Shown: positions 36,201 through 47,740, counted from the first letter of the stretch. The stretch: 64,000 nt of DNA from Psettodes erumei (GCA_016785225.1 JAFBJZ010000104.1:248001-312000), one strand, 5' to 3'. A program made the numbers and translations. Notes: generated by a model from the sequence alone, not told the origin.

Positions 36201-36897
36201 CTGATCCCGAGTCTGAAGGCCGACGAACAAGGAAGCCGCTCAAGTTGGATCGGCGCCTTTTCCTTTTTGAAAACACAGTGACTCATGTGCGTCCAGCAAC
36301 TGTGTCAGTTGAGTATGATCAGTCTGAGGTCCGCTGCCATAAACGAGTCAGCGATTAAAAAGCGTGGCCTTGTTTTGAGTCAGCAGTCTGTCACCCTCGG
36401 ACGAATCCTTCCCGTGAAGTTTACCGAAAGTGTCGGGCAGGGCCCGTGCACCGGTTGCCGCGTTCAGCGGTATCCCGCCGCCGCCATTGCTCCAGGCTTT
36501 CGTGCAAAGTCGCGCTCTAATCCCCTCTTCCTGCCTACCCGCGCGAGGGCGCGTCGCGGCAGGTTTTGGTGGGGGGGCCCCGGAGGGCGAGGGCGAGGCA
36601 GGAGCGAGCTTGACGCGTTTTGGCGGGGGGGCCTGTGGCCGCCTCGTCTCCACTGGAGACTCCCTGTTTTTTTTTGTTGTTTTTGTTTTTTTTACAACCG
36701 AATACCCCCCCCCCAGAGGGAACCCGTCCTCCCCCGGGGACGCGGGCTTTGTGTGCGCCCATGCCCTGAGCCTGCGCGTGCGTGCGTTTCTGTGCGATCC
36801 TTCCTGGTGAGTGGGTGTGAGATCTGTGGTTTCTCACAGTCGGTCCTTATCTCCGTCTCCCTCAGCCTCAGCCAGCGGATCCTTGTGAAATACGCTT

Positions 36898-36899
<2 letters not shown>

Positions 36900-36945
<46 letters not shown>
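36900..36945. repeat. (GA)23 microsatellite
   Basis: Perfect GA tract followed by imperfect purine-rich sequence to about 36967. Confidence 0.95.
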
Positions 36946-36952
<7 letters not shown>

Positions 36953-37468
36953 GGGAGGGGAGAGAGATATACAGAGTTCACTTTTGACTATTCCCTAGCC
37001 ACCCAAGGCCAGATATGGAGGCCTTGTTTACAGCTCAAACAACAAAATGATACAGCCGTTATTATACTGGCAGGAGAGTAACTTAAACTCCCTCTCTTTT
37101 TTTTTTTCAAGCACCCGGTGTCACCTTTTTTTTTCCCTCTCTCTCGCTCTCTCTTCTTCTTATCGCGTTTTCACCGCTTCGTAGTTTTAATTTCGCCCAC
37201 CCCCCCTTTCCCCGTCGACATCATGTGGCTGAGTCGAGCGTTAGATCGCAGATACGAAGCGATCATGTGAGCAGACTTGGCCCTGATACAAGATGGAGCA
37301 AGGACTTCCTGTAAGACTGCCGCTGATGTCATCGCTGTCTGCCTCTACCTCTGCAAAGGCCCGAGTGACTCAGAGCGGGCTGGTCGGCCAATTCCGCGAT
37401 TCTTTTACGGTCCAGAGCCCCATCTTGTAGGCGGGTGTACGAGCGTGTTTATAGGAGCGCGGAGCGAA

Positions 37469-37492
37469 TGTGTGTGTGTGTGTGTGTGTGTG
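37469..37492. repeat. (TG)12 microsatellite
   Basis: Perfect TG tract. Confidence 0.95.
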
Positions 37493-40052
37493 CACGTGCG
37501 CGTCCGCTGAGGTCACATAAAGCAGCACTGAACTGGTGAGAAACTGAAACGCCACGTTTTGAAGAAGTGAGAAGAGGGCTTGTCGTTTTCCAGCGCCCGC
37601 TGCCACCGGAGGAAACAGATGCCGCGAAACAAAACCGAGAATCACGTGTGACGGAACGTGCCGTTTTTAGCTCCAGCATGGTTCAGCGGCACACAGCTAA
37701 CCTCGTTTACAAGCGTGCGTCACAGAGAAACGGAAACGAGAGAGGAGCTGGTACGCTGTGCAAACTCTCCTGCGAGTGTCGCGTGCTGCAGCGCGACTTT
37801 TGTGTGTTTTGTTCATGTTGCGTCTGTGAGAACAGAAGCAGCGCGTGCAAACTCCGGTCATGTCACCTGCGGGCGCCGCGGCGGGTCCGCTCACAACTTG
37901 CCGAGATCGGGTGGCAGGGCTACAAGAACCACGGCGGTCACGGGATTTGAAATGAAGCCCCAGGTTGTCCGAACTTATTTGGAGGAAAAAAAACTTTTGA
38001 GCTGGCTTGCTTCGCCTCCGCCCCGCCGTGCTTGCTCCGCTGGTGCGGGGATGGGTTATTACCGACCTTTCAGGTCCGTTCACTTCTGGTTCTGCCCGCG
38101 GGCGGTGTGATTTATATCAGCGGCTTCCAACCCGGTCGCCTGGACCCTGCGGCGGTTACAAGATGACTACTGGCATCAGGAAATGAGAGAGGAAAAAAAA
38201 AACAAAAACAAAATTGTTTCGACACAAAATGATGTGATGTGAAGGGAGGCGAGCGCGGCTCACCTCGTATTGAGGGGTCGGATCATAAAACTCGGGGACC
38301 ACCGGTTTCGATAATCTGGCCCAACTCTACGCTCTCAATCTATAATTTAGCGATGGTTGCCGTAACAACCTCGTGCGCAGATTTATCATAACTGATTTTT
38401 AAAAAAAGGTGGCCAAGAAGACAAAAGCACAAACAAGTTTCTAAATAACGTCGAGCAGGTGCTGCTCTGCCGATGAAGGCCGCCCCCCCCATCAGGCAGC
38501 AGCCGTGGGAGTCATGAGACAGGAAGAGCTAAGTGGCCTCAGCACTCAGGGTAGCTGAAGGAGTGACTCACTCGGCCCGCTGGACCAGAAAGCGAAGCCA
38601 CAACAGTGTCGGGTTCGGGACGGGCTCTCCCATTGGCCGGGCCCCGTCTCCCGTTTCCAGCTCCCGCCGTATCCCGTCTCGCCGGGGGGTGGGGAGCCAT
38701 CGCTCGTCCGTCAGCGCGGGTGCTCGACGCGACTTCCGCGGCCTCGCTGTTTGTTTTTCTGCGGCGCTAAGGAGTGGAAGGGTGTGTTTCCACAACCTGT
38801 CAGACGGCCATCGCCGCTGCTCCCCTCTGAAGCCTCCTCGCCTCTCCGCTCCTGCGCTCGACACATACGTGCTTGCTCTCCCTTTGTTTTACAGGTCAAG
38901 GGTTGCCACTTAGCCCCGGGGGTGCAAAGCACACGTGACACTGGATCCCTGGCAGAGCTAATGTCATTACTCGGTAAGCGGTGTGTCACCGCCTCAGTTG
39001 CCGTGATAATGGGGCTGCGGAGCGGCCGGGCTAAACCCACAGGATCAGGGAGTGGTTGTGACTGTTGTTCTTTGTTGATCTGCAATCAGCCTCGTGGTGA
39101 CACATACGGCGGCGGACCTGCAGAGATAAAGCCCGCCATTTGCTGCATGGGGGGGTTAAACGGCCGCGTGAAGTCGAGCGTGGCACACGCCGAGATTACG
39201 CGATGACTAAAAACGCCCGACGGTCACCGCCAGAGCGCGATCATCAGATGAAGCGGAGGAAACGCACATGTAGAGGAAACTGAGAGAGAAGGGGACAATG
39301 CTGGGATTGTTAATAATGACTACTGTCTAATAATCTACTGCGTACCAGCTGCAGCTCGGTCGTTTTGCGGTGGAACGATCAGGAAGCAAACAAAAGCGGC
39401 CCCCGTTTTTCTGCGGTAATCTGCATTGTTTTGTGTTCAGGAGGTAAACTTCCCAAACAGCGCCGTGTACAGTGCACGCCATGGGCTGGTAATAGACAGG
39501 AAGGGATTAGAGATGGGATGAGGAGGTCCCTTGTTAGCACAAATCGCAGAACACATCCCCGTAATTAAGTTAAGAATTCCGATATTTGTGAAAACAAGGC
39601 GCTAACTCCCCACAATCCCACTTGTGAAGTCTTGGGCAAATCCACCGCAGAGCTGAAAGTGAGCGCAGACGCAAAAAAAGAAAAGGAAGAGAGAGAAAGA
39701 GAGAGAGAGAGTCGGAGGCGTACTTTCACTATATGCCAGAAGTGACAAGAGTAACCTCGGGGTGACTCCTGCTCCAGTGAGGTCAAAGGTCGGATCGCGG
39801 TGACACACACATGCCAAGTTGAGGTATGTTTTAGACGCTCAGCCCACACCTGTGCTGTCATTATAGGGTTGGGTTGGGTTTTTTTTGTGTGTGTGTGTGT
39901 AATTTAGAAAAACCCGTGAATGAAGGTTAATGCCGCGTGACCTCATTCCCCGCTGAACGTTTGACTCGCCGCGCTACAAATGTGTCATTATTACGACACG
40001 TAAAAAAAAAAAAAGTGCCCGTTCCGTCAAGGACAACAAACACGGGCTCTGC

Positions 40053-40547
40053 GAGATAGTTCCACCTTTTGGCCGATGTCTTTTATTTACTCTCTCGTTA
40101 ATATGTATTTGTAACCGGTAGCTGGTTATCTTAGCTTAGCACAGAGAGTGGAGACGGGGGGGGGGCTAGCCTGGCTCTGTCCAAAGCTAACAAAATCCAG
40201 TTTCCAGCAACCTTAATGCCCACGAAAAACCCAAGTGTGAAAATGACAATTCGCTATTTTACTGGGGATTTATTTTTAGGCTGGGATCAGCTGCCAGGCA
40301 ACCGGTGGGAGCTGCCAGCCAAGAAGTAGTCCAGCGCATAACCCCCCCAGAATAAAATGTCAAACTGCAGTTTTTCACTCTCCGCTTTTTATTCGGGCTA
40401 CAAAAAACAGGCTATTCACACTCAGCTAAGCTAACCGGGCGGTGTCTGCAGCTTCGCAACAGAGCCGACAGCGATGTTCTATAAATCGTCACCTGCAGCA
40501 AGAAAGCAAACATTTCCAATAATGTCAGACCCCCCCCCCCCCTTAAG
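40053..40547 (+). repeat. Fold-back (MITE-like) teleost repeat, near full length
   Basis: It contains TAGCTTAGCACAGAG, GCTAGCCTGGCTCTGTCC, AAAGCTAACAAAATCC and a right end GCAAGAAAGCAAACATTTCC...TTAAG, which match a common percomorph repeat known to me by sequence. The copy is an imperfect palindrome. AGTGTGAAAATGACAATTCG near 40233 pairs with the complement of the segment ending TTTTTCACT near 40378, and AGATAGTTCCACCTTTTGG at the left mirrors the right terminus. No coding capacity. Confidence 0.75.
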
Positions 40548-43095
40548 CTCCAGCACCATGTGCATTTGTTCCGTGCGGGATTATGATCTCACCACGGGTC
40601 AGTGTTTTTCACTCCTCGGAGGAACATCTAATCCCCCCCGGCTGACGTCTAAGAGTGCAGTTTTCAGTTGGGCGGATGTTTCTAATGCAGGTTTTCTGAG
40701 CTCTGGTATGTGTGTCTGAAGGAGGTTAATCGCGCATATCTGTTTTCCGCGGACAAAGCGGCCTCTGAGCACCCTCCGGCCCGACCCCATCGCTCATTGT
40801 TGACCCCGGAGCCCTCGTTTGGTGATTAATTGTCCCTCCCGCGTCACCGGGGGGGGCGCGTCCATGTGCGTCTGAGGGGAAACGGCACAGTTAGCACGCA
40901 CGGCCCCGCGTGCTCACCTCTTTCTCAAACAGCCTCCACTCTGATAACACGCTCACAAAGCGTACGCGCCGCCGCCTTCTCTTGCGCAACGCTGCAGGTT
41001 AAAGGTGAACGCAGAGCGGCTGCCTGGAGTAAAGCTGCGTACCCGCTCTATCCTGTTGTGCAGGAAGCAATGAATGAACCGCAAGCTCTCAATCTGCGTC
41101 TGCACCGTCTCCATGTTGGAAAATAACCTGCTGTAAAATGCGATGAAGTAATGGAAGTTTTTTTTTTCTCTCTCTCTCTCTCTCTTTATTCGCCACATAT
41201 CAAAAGAGCAGACGACCCCCCCCCCCCATCACCCTTCAGACCTGCTGCTGGAGGTTCAGAAACCCACTTCCTGGTGCTTCGGCTCAAGGTGCGTCTATTC
41301 ACACAACCACACAAACAGGAAACGGCCGTCTTTCATGTCCCTGGCTCTGCACGCAGCTCGACTTCTTCTGAGAGGCTGAGACATGAAAGGAGGGCGCGCA
41401 CAAGTCACACTCACCTGGTTTGGTTTGAGATATGGGAACCTTTGAATTTGTTTTTGAGCTCTTATTAAAATGTTACACATTCCATCGTTATTCTAATTTT
41501 TTTTTTAACTCCTTAAAAGTGCACTTGCATAAGCTTCTGTCGCACTCTGGCTTCTGCTGCGGCGTTAAGTTCTGTTGTTGACGCCTCCTCTAAATTGCGT
41601 CGATTCCTTTTGTTCGTTTTGCTTTCAAAGAACGCGTGACACAAATATGAGGCAGTGAGTAATCGTCCAGAAACTAGTCACAGCCAAATTGTGTTGAGTT
41701 TTGAGGACAGCGATATTTCCAGGCTGTTTCCCCTCCAGCTCGTTGGTATGCACGCACAGCACAGAGGCGCCCTGATTTACGGTGGGCCCTGAAGTGAAGT
41801 CAGACGCTGAGCAGGCGGGGCGACTTGCTCAGGGATGGGGCTGCAGGGCGTGGGCGGCGGGAGCGGAGAAACAAGACAAGAATCTAACAGGCCCGGGTTG
41901 CCTGGAATAAAGCAACAAGGAGGCCCCCGCGGGTCAGCTGTGACGGGTCAGCACCCGCCATTGTACGGAGGGAAGGGAGTTCCTGTCCTGGCTCCTTTAT
42001 GCAATCTGAGAGAACATAAACACGCACAGACGGAAGTGTCCGGAGAGCGAGGAAAAGCAGAAGCGGGCGTGGAACGTGGAGAGCGGGGAGCGTGAGCGGG
42101 GGAAGCCACGGCGTGCTGTTACTGAAATCGAATACCGATGGTCGGCCTCCATTTATTTTCTCCTGCGTGGAAAATACATGAAAGAGGCCACATGGGGAAC
42201 TGTGCGAGATGGTTTCGTAACCGCGGCGATCTGACAGCCTGTGACTCAACTGTTTATCCTGTTCTTACCAGGAATGTCCTCACACGCTTATCGACCAGTT
42301 CACATTGCAAACTCTCATCTGGCCCCGGCGTTTTAACAGCATTTTAAAATTCTTGGAAACGTTACATTTACAGACCTCCCCCCCGGATCAATAGTTCTAC
42401 TGAAACCAGGATGCTCTTCTCTTTGCTTAACCAAACCTTCCCAATATGGGTTTGATCCTCCCCAGGTCAATAGCCCTGACTGCTCTCTGTGCAGCTCGCC
42501 AATCAACTTCCACCACAGTGCAACTCCCTTCGCCGCTGCACCCGTGCACACAGGCAGCGCACAGTCAGCAGAGCGGGCCTCTTGCCATTTCCCATTTGTT
42601 TTATGAGACCTGAAATATGAAGCAGGCGTGTTTGCATCCCTTTACGTGAAGCGGGGGGGGTGTCACTTCCGTCAGCTGCGCGACTCCAACTTGAGCATTT
42701 TTTCATATTTTCGCGGACGCGCATTTGAAAAAATAAGCCGGTTTAGCTTTTGGGAGCTAACGCTGGGCGATACTTTGATTCTGAAGAAAACCTCACAATC
42801 TCAGGCAAGTGCCAAAGATGTGTGGAGCATCTTTTATGTACGGGCACAACTCTGCCCCTGAAAACCTTTGACACAGCTCCCTCAAGGCCTGACAGCCTAA
42901 CACCACCCAAAATAAGGTCATATGACAAGTTCAACTCTAAGATGGAATATTATATAACTTCTTCCATCGCTTTTTGAACAGGGACAGCAGCTCCATAAAC
43001 GTGTGATGGAAGTGTGTCTAAACAGCTTTGGACGGGTGTCGGAAAATCTAAATCTGCCCCGAGCGGCCCTTGTACACAACTCATCACGCATTTTA
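40548..43095. other. Intergenic region beyond the zfp36l1 3' end
   Basis: Unique sequence with a short CT tract (41168-41184), T and C homopolymers and an AP-1 site at 42242. No second gene converging on zfp36l1 was recognised. Confidence 0.55.
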
Positions 43096-43115
43096 ACTTT
43101 TCCAAAAATATGGGG

Positions 43116-43121
43116 TTTATT
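43116..43121 (-). terminator. Putative zfp36l1 polyadenylation signal AATAAA
   Basis: The plus strand TTTATT gives AATAAA in the sense direction. It is the only canonical hexamer I found between the stop codon and about 43.0 kb in this orientation. GU-rich sequence (about 43075-43090, sense GTGATGAGTTGTGT) follows about 30 nt downstream, as expected for a cleavage site near 43095-43105. Confidence 0.55.
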
Positions 43122-43809
43122 GACTTAACTGCAATCAATACTTACAAAAGAGGAGGAGAAAAAAAAAAACAGGGTTTCATATAAACTCACAGAAATTACT
43201 GTAGTGAAAAAAAACATGGCTGAAAAAATACATTCAACAGTTTTTTTACTTTCTTTGTGTCAAAATCTGTTCACCTCTTGCAGACACGTGAAGGCAATGC
43301 AGAACAAGTGACTTAAAAACAAAAATCATTCATTGTCCTCCATTATCAAATATAAAAGGCTCCAGAGGCCTTAAGCTACCTGGAATGTATTCAACGAGGC
43401 ACTTCCAATGGTCGGGGGGGCAAGCAAGTGCATCAAGCATCCAATCAGATTAAAAGAAAACTGAATAAACTTTCCTCAACCCATTTGGTCACAGCTATTG
43501 CTCGTAACGAAACAGACGTTCAGAACGTTTACCCGACAGAGCCGGTCTTTCGAGTTGGAGACTCTCCTCGGAACCAGCGACCTTCGACCCGAGCACTGCG
43601 AGAATACTTCCTCTTAGACGTATGGACATGATCTTGGGGGGGGGGGGGAACGGAGGAGTTGAGTCAACGCGGCGACGGCGTTGAGGTTGCTGTAAGGTGT
43701 GGAGGGGGGAGGTGGTGGTGGTGGTGGGGGGCGTCAGGAATGAATACAAGCAAATCTAGTTTAGATGGAATTGCAGTCCAATAAGAGGGAGTAAAGAAAA
43801 AAAAAGTAC

Positions 43810-43818
43810 AATAAATAA
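43810..43818 (-). promoter_or_regulatory. AU-rich element, exact UUAUUUAUU nonamer
   Basis: The plus strand reads AATAAATAA, so the zfp36l1 transcript reads UUAUUUAUU. This is the optimal binding site of the tandem CCCH domain of TTP-family proteins. Its place in the 3'UTR of a family member suggests self-binding and autoregulation, which is inference. Confidence 0.65.
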
Positions 43819-44037
43819 TCAAAACGCAAAACATCTTTTTTTTGCATTTTTTTTTTGCTTTAAATTAAGTTTCATTTTGACAAAGTGTAGTTGCAGAACA
43901 AGTCATTGAAGTACAATATATTAAACTGTGGAAAAAAAAAAGGAAAAACTGACAAAAACGTCTTCACAATCTTTAGATTAATATGGAAGATCATAACTTA
44001 ACATAAAAGAAAATATATTCTATTGTTCATTGTCCAG

Positions 44038-44089
44038 ATAAATACAAAACAAAATTAACAAAAAAATGCATATGATCACCAATAAATAT
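44038..44089 (-). promoter_or_regulatory. AU-rich elements, two UAUUUAU cores
   Basis: The transcript sense strand contains UAUUUAU at 44044-44038 and AUAUUUAUU at 44089-44081. A further AUUUA occurs at about 44106-44102. Both are heptamer-level matches to TTP-family binding sites, about 220-280 nt upstream (in the transcript) of the perfect nonamer. Confidence 0.55.
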
Positions 44090-45391
44090 GTTCTGATAAG
44101 TTAAATAAGCAGTGACGAGAAAACCTTCTGTCTGGGAAGTTTTTCAAATAATAATAACCGTAATAATAACATTAATAAAAAATAATTATCAAATAAAGAA
44201 AGCAAAAAAGGGATGTAATGAGTACAGAGAGCGCTCCGCAGAGCAGGCTTTAAGGTGTGTGAGGGGGTGGGGGTGGGGGAGTAAAATAGCTTGCAGATCC
44301 GATCTCGTCTCGTCGCAGGATGTTCGACTGCACCATGGGAATGCTGGAATTCCCCAGATCGGCGAGGATAAAGGGAGCGAGGGGGGAGGGAGGGAGGGAG
44401 GGAGGCAGGGTTGAGAAGCGGGACAAAGTCCTACAGGTTTAATGATCAGTTTGATATCAAGACTTCCTTCCCTCCAAAAAAAAAAAAAAAAGAGCCAGTG
44501 ACCAGCAACAGGAGGAGAAAACTCAGAGGGGGTGTGTGGGGGGATAACCAACTTCCAGTTCAAAGTCCTTCCTGCAGACTCACCCAGTCCACAATTACAT
44601 AAGACGGGGATTGAGAAGAACTGTAACGGGGGTGGAGGGGAAGGGGGGGGATAAAAAAGAACCAAAAACAAACAGTAGTCCATTCACCCTAAACACATGC
44701 AGAAACCGCCCCAGGCACTTTTTGTCTTTAAAATTAAAAAAAAATATTCATATCTTTTCAGGGTCTGTTGTTTTTTTTCCTTTTGTCTTTAAAAAAAAAA
44801 AGTCTGTAAAAAAAAAAAAAAAAAAAACGGCTTGCGGCAGATCTACAGTTACGTTAGTGAGCACCCTCTAGCTAGCTCTGGGGAAGTGGTATCGTCGGGT
44901 AGGGGGAAGGAGGGGGAGGGACGGAGGGAGGGGGGCGGGGGCTGAGGGCTAGTGCAATGCACTCCCCTTTCCAAGGCCACTTGTGCTGCTACACATTCAA
45001 GAAACAAATGAAGAAGAAGAAAAAAAAGAAAAAAAAACAAAAAACAAGTGGCACCTGGGGAAACAGTCAACTCTTGTTCTCGCGATGTTCATTGTTCAAT
45101 TTCCTCTCCCGTTTTGTTGTTGTTGTTGTTGTTTTTTGGCACTATGACACATGGCAGGGTACGTTTGGAATCTCGCTGCGTGGATCAACAGGGGTGAAAT
45201 GATCGGTTCGAGTTCCCTCGATTGACTGCGTCCTCGCGGTGCTAACGGGGAACCGACACGGTGTCGCTGCGCAAGGGAAGACGGGGAGCCTTAAGGGGGG
45301 CGTGGGCGAAGGGGCAGAGGTAGAGGGGAGTGCCGTGTTCTCTTTGTGTCATCAAACTTAAAAAGTCATTGGCGGGTGGGCGCGGCGCGGT

Positions 45392-47346
45392 TTAGTCGTC
45401 GGAGATGGAGAGGCGGCTGAAGATGGGGAGGCGGCGGGTGGTGTCCAGCGTGGGGGACTCGGAGCCGCTCAGGCTGCCCCCGGAGCTGCTCTGGTAGCCC
45501 TCTTGGTCCGACAGGGAGTCGGGGGGGCTGGATGGAGGCTCGAACATCTGAGGGGACTCCAACATGGGTCTGAAGTAGTACGGCGTGCTTGTCGGAGAGG
45601 GGGGCGCGGGGTTGCCGGGATCCGTGCCCGCGGGGCCGGCGCCGAGGCTGGGCCCGAACAGGTTGGCCAGCTCCTGGCTGGAGTAGGTGAAGGGGTTACT
45701 GCTGGGCCACTCGGGGATCTCGTCCGGGAAGAACATGGGCGGCGGGGTGACGGAGGTGGGGCTGTCTCTCTGCCCGGCGGAGCTGGGGAAGCCCGCGAAG
45801 CTGTAGCTGTGCTGCAGCCGGGGCCTCTCCATCTTGTTGGAAGAGTTTAGGGGGGAGGACTGCTGCGGAGGCCCGCGCCGCTCCTCGGCGTTGTGGATGA
45901 AATGGCAGCGGGGCCCGTACGGGCAGAAACCGATGGTGTGGAAGGTGCGACACAGCTCAGTTTTGTATTTGGGGTGGCGGCTCAGGCTGCGCAGTTCGTG
46001 GATCCCGTGAGCAAACTGGCATTTGTCGCCGTACTTGCAGGAGCCGTTCTCCTCGAAGGGCCGGCAAAGCTCCGTCTTGTAGCGGCTGGAGTTCACTTGG
46101 CCGCTGCCGCCGGTGGGACTGGCGGGGCCCAGGCACTTGTTGATGAGCCTCTCGCCCGTCTCGGAGAAGGAGCGGTCCCGCAGGCGGTTCTCCTTGTTGC
46201 TGCTGCTGGCACTGCCAACCCCTGAGATGAGCGAGGAGTGGTCCGCCGCCTTCAGACTGTTCAGAAACTGGTTCTGGCTGAACTTCGTGCTGCTGACGGA
46301 GTGCCGCCGCTGGTACACGCCTCCCACCGAGGGAGATCCCACCGCCTTCCTGTCCAGCAGGGCTCCGGTGGGGCTGGAGATGGGCACGTTGGCGCCGGTG
46401 CAAGGCACAGACATGGGATGGGGGGCGCCCAGGTTGTTGTTGTAGCCCAGCAGTTTGTTGTTCTGCAAAGACACAAGGGACGGAGCGTTATTAGCCGATT
46501 CTCAAACGTGGTCCTGAATTTAAACAGATCTGGCGGGCTGGAGAGAAAGGGGGGGGGGGGGGGGTTAAAAAGGAAAACAGCCTCTTCTTGCATGACTGTG
46601 TTCTTTTTGGCTCCGACAACGTGAGCGGATACAGGCCTATAGAACAGCAGCTGGTTTGGCAAGTTGCCCCGGTGAGGAATGCGCGCCTGTTCAGTAAATG
46701 GAGCGGCACACGAGAGAGGCCGGCGGGCTGCATCGTTTGAAAGATAGCGAAGTTAGCCCCGCAGCCTCGGCCTGGACGACGGGGAGGGGGGTGTGGGGGT
46801 GGGGGTACCGACCGGTCCGCTTTCCAACACGGAGACTGGTTTGCCACCGATTACCGCGAGCACGCTCGAGCCTCGCGTCTTGACAGTCCAGCGGAGAAAC
46901 CCGACGCTGAAAAGTTGAAAGTGCATGCAAAAACAGCGCAGCGACGTCCGTCTCCTAACGGGGGGCGTTACGGTTGTTGTTGTTGTTTTATGTAAATAAC
47001 TAGTTTGTTTGATTTCCAGCCCCCCTCCCTCCTCAACAAGATATCAGCGTTAAACGCGGTCAATTGTGTAAACGGCTTTTACGGGCCCGAGGTGAATGAT
47101 TAAGCGAGCAATGTGGCCGCGGCGAGGGGTCCGAGCGGAGCCCGCGTCGAGCGGCCGCTCGCCCGGCGGGAGTGCGCCTTTCGCCCCGCTACGCCGGACC
47201 GCGCGGTGGGGGGGGGGGGACTTTAGCTGATGTGGCGCAGGCGTGAGTGCGAGAGCGCCGAAAGCTGTTTCACCACCACCACCACCACCACCCCTGCCGC
47301 GGCAAGAGCGTCCGACCCCGCCCGGAGACACAAACAGAGCCCCGAG

Positions 47347-47389
<43 letters not shown>

Positions 47390-47740
47390 TGTGTGTGTGT
47401 GTGTGTGTGTTTGGGAGAGAGAGAGAGAGAGAGAGGTGAAACAACAGGTTTGAAAGCGAAGAGCCAGCGAGCCGAGGGGAAAAAAGCGAAATCAAAATAA
47501 AACGGCAGCGTCCACGCAGGCGTCGCGGCGCAGGGCCGCGGCCATGCAGGCTCTCTCATTCCTCCACAGGCGGAGCGGGGCCAGCAGAGAGTTCGCGTTT
47601 CTGGAGAAGGCGAGAGGGAAATGAAAGGAAAGGAGAGGAGAGGAAAGGAATACATTTTTTTTTTCCAGAAGAAAAGTTTTTGAAACTACCTTGTTCATTA
47701 CTTCGAAGTCGAAGAAAGGCGACACCACGGCTGTGGTCAT
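45392..47740 (-). CDS. zfp36l1: Zfp36l1 (TIS11b/BRF1-type) tandem CCCH zinc-finger mRNA-decay protein, two exons
   Basis: Join of exon 1 (47690-47740) and exon 2 (45392-46462), 373 aa. The family binds AU-rich elements in the 3'UTRs of short-lived mRNAs and recruits CCR4-NOT deadenylase, shuttling between nucleus and cytoplasm. Two CX8CX5CX3H fingers are intact: C150, C159, C165, H169 and C188, C197, C203, H207, joined by the invariant 18-residue linker and preceded by RYKTEL (144-149) and KYKTEL (182-187). Likely 14-3-3/kinase serines are S72 (RRHS), S117 (RDRSFS) and S238 (LQHSYS). The C-terminus RRLPIFSRLSISDD (360-373) is the conserved CNOT1-binding tail. GQVNSSRYKTEL, CKYGDKCQFAHGIHELRSL and the tail match ZFP36L1 rather than ZFP36L2. 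Human ZFP36L1 is 338 aa, so this protein is slightly longer in its linker regions. The start ATG (47738-47740) has A at -3 and gives the fish-type N-terminus MTTAVVSPFFDFEVMNK. Splice sites are AACAAG|GTAGTT and TTTGCAG|AACAAC, phase 0. Whether this is the a or b teleost duplicate is unresolved; a is my guess. Confidence 0.96.
46463..47689 (-). other. zfp36l1: Single intron of zfp36l1 (1,227 bp)
   Basis: The donor GT lies at 47689-47688 and the acceptor AG at 46464-46463. A pyrimidine-rich tract precedes the acceptor, with a CTAAT branch-point-like motif shortly upstream. One intron splitting a very short first coding exon from the zinc-finger exon is the standard structure of the ZFP36 family. 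The intron contains a C-run on the sense strand (G-run near 46550-46563 on +), a compound CA/GT/GA microsatellite (47349-47434), a CAC tract near 47269-47290, and GC-rich sequence. A long antisense-looking open frame across 47050-47655 is repeat-driven and is not counted as a gene. Confidence 0.93.
47349..47434. repeat. Compound microsatellite (AC)19(GT)12 plus (GA)10 in the zfp36l1 intron
   Basis: The plus strand reads (AC)19 at 47349-47386, directly followed by (GT)12 at 47387-47410, then TTGG and (GA)10 at 47415-47434. The AC-GT junction is a perfect inverted repeat with a 24-nt arm, so either strand could fold into a long hairpin. Confidence 0.95.

Larger units (their letters stand above)
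33232..40052. other. Intergenic, no gene seen
   Basis: CpG-rich DNA with AP-1 sites at 36279, 36376, 37366 and 38564. A YY1-like AATATGGCGGCGG lies near 35486. A complex patch with CCAGATATGG (one mismatch from a CArG box) lies near 37009-37018. GA-rich runs occur near 39685-39711. The 237-aa frame at 36285-36998 ends in the GA microsatellite and is not credible. Confidence 0.6.
43100..45391 (-). other. zfp36l1: zfp36l1 3' untranslated region
   Basis: The sequence downstream of the stop codon (45392-45394) turns strongly AT-rich for about 2.3 kb, unlike the GC-rich flanks, and has long A/T tracts (for example near 44803-44826 and 43830-43860). In the sense direction it carries several AUUUA pentamers, concentrated at 43810-44106, and a (AAC)n tract at about 45115-45132. 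It ends near an AATAAA signal at 43116-43121. The left boundary is inferred from that signal; shorter isoforms are possible. AU-rich 3'UTRs are usual for TIS11-family transcripts, which are themselves unstable. Confidence 0.7.

Noticed and set aside
36285..36998. 237-aa plus-strand open frame
   Set aside because: It ends in the GA microsatellite (RERERE), its composition follows the DNA repeats, and it has no recognisable domain.
37009..37018. CCAGATATGG as a serum response (CArG) element
   Set aside because: A G interrupts the A/T core, so it misses the consensus. It is mentioned only as sequence texture.
45503..45850. Plus-strand open frames opposite exon 2 of zfp36l1
   Set aside because: These are antisense shadows of the GC-rich coding exon, with no independent features.
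47050..47655. 201-aa minus-strand open frame in the zfp36l1 intron
   Set aside because: It crosses the CA/GT microsatellite (THTHTH, CVCVC) and lies within the intron of the real gene. It does not extend the known exons credibly.
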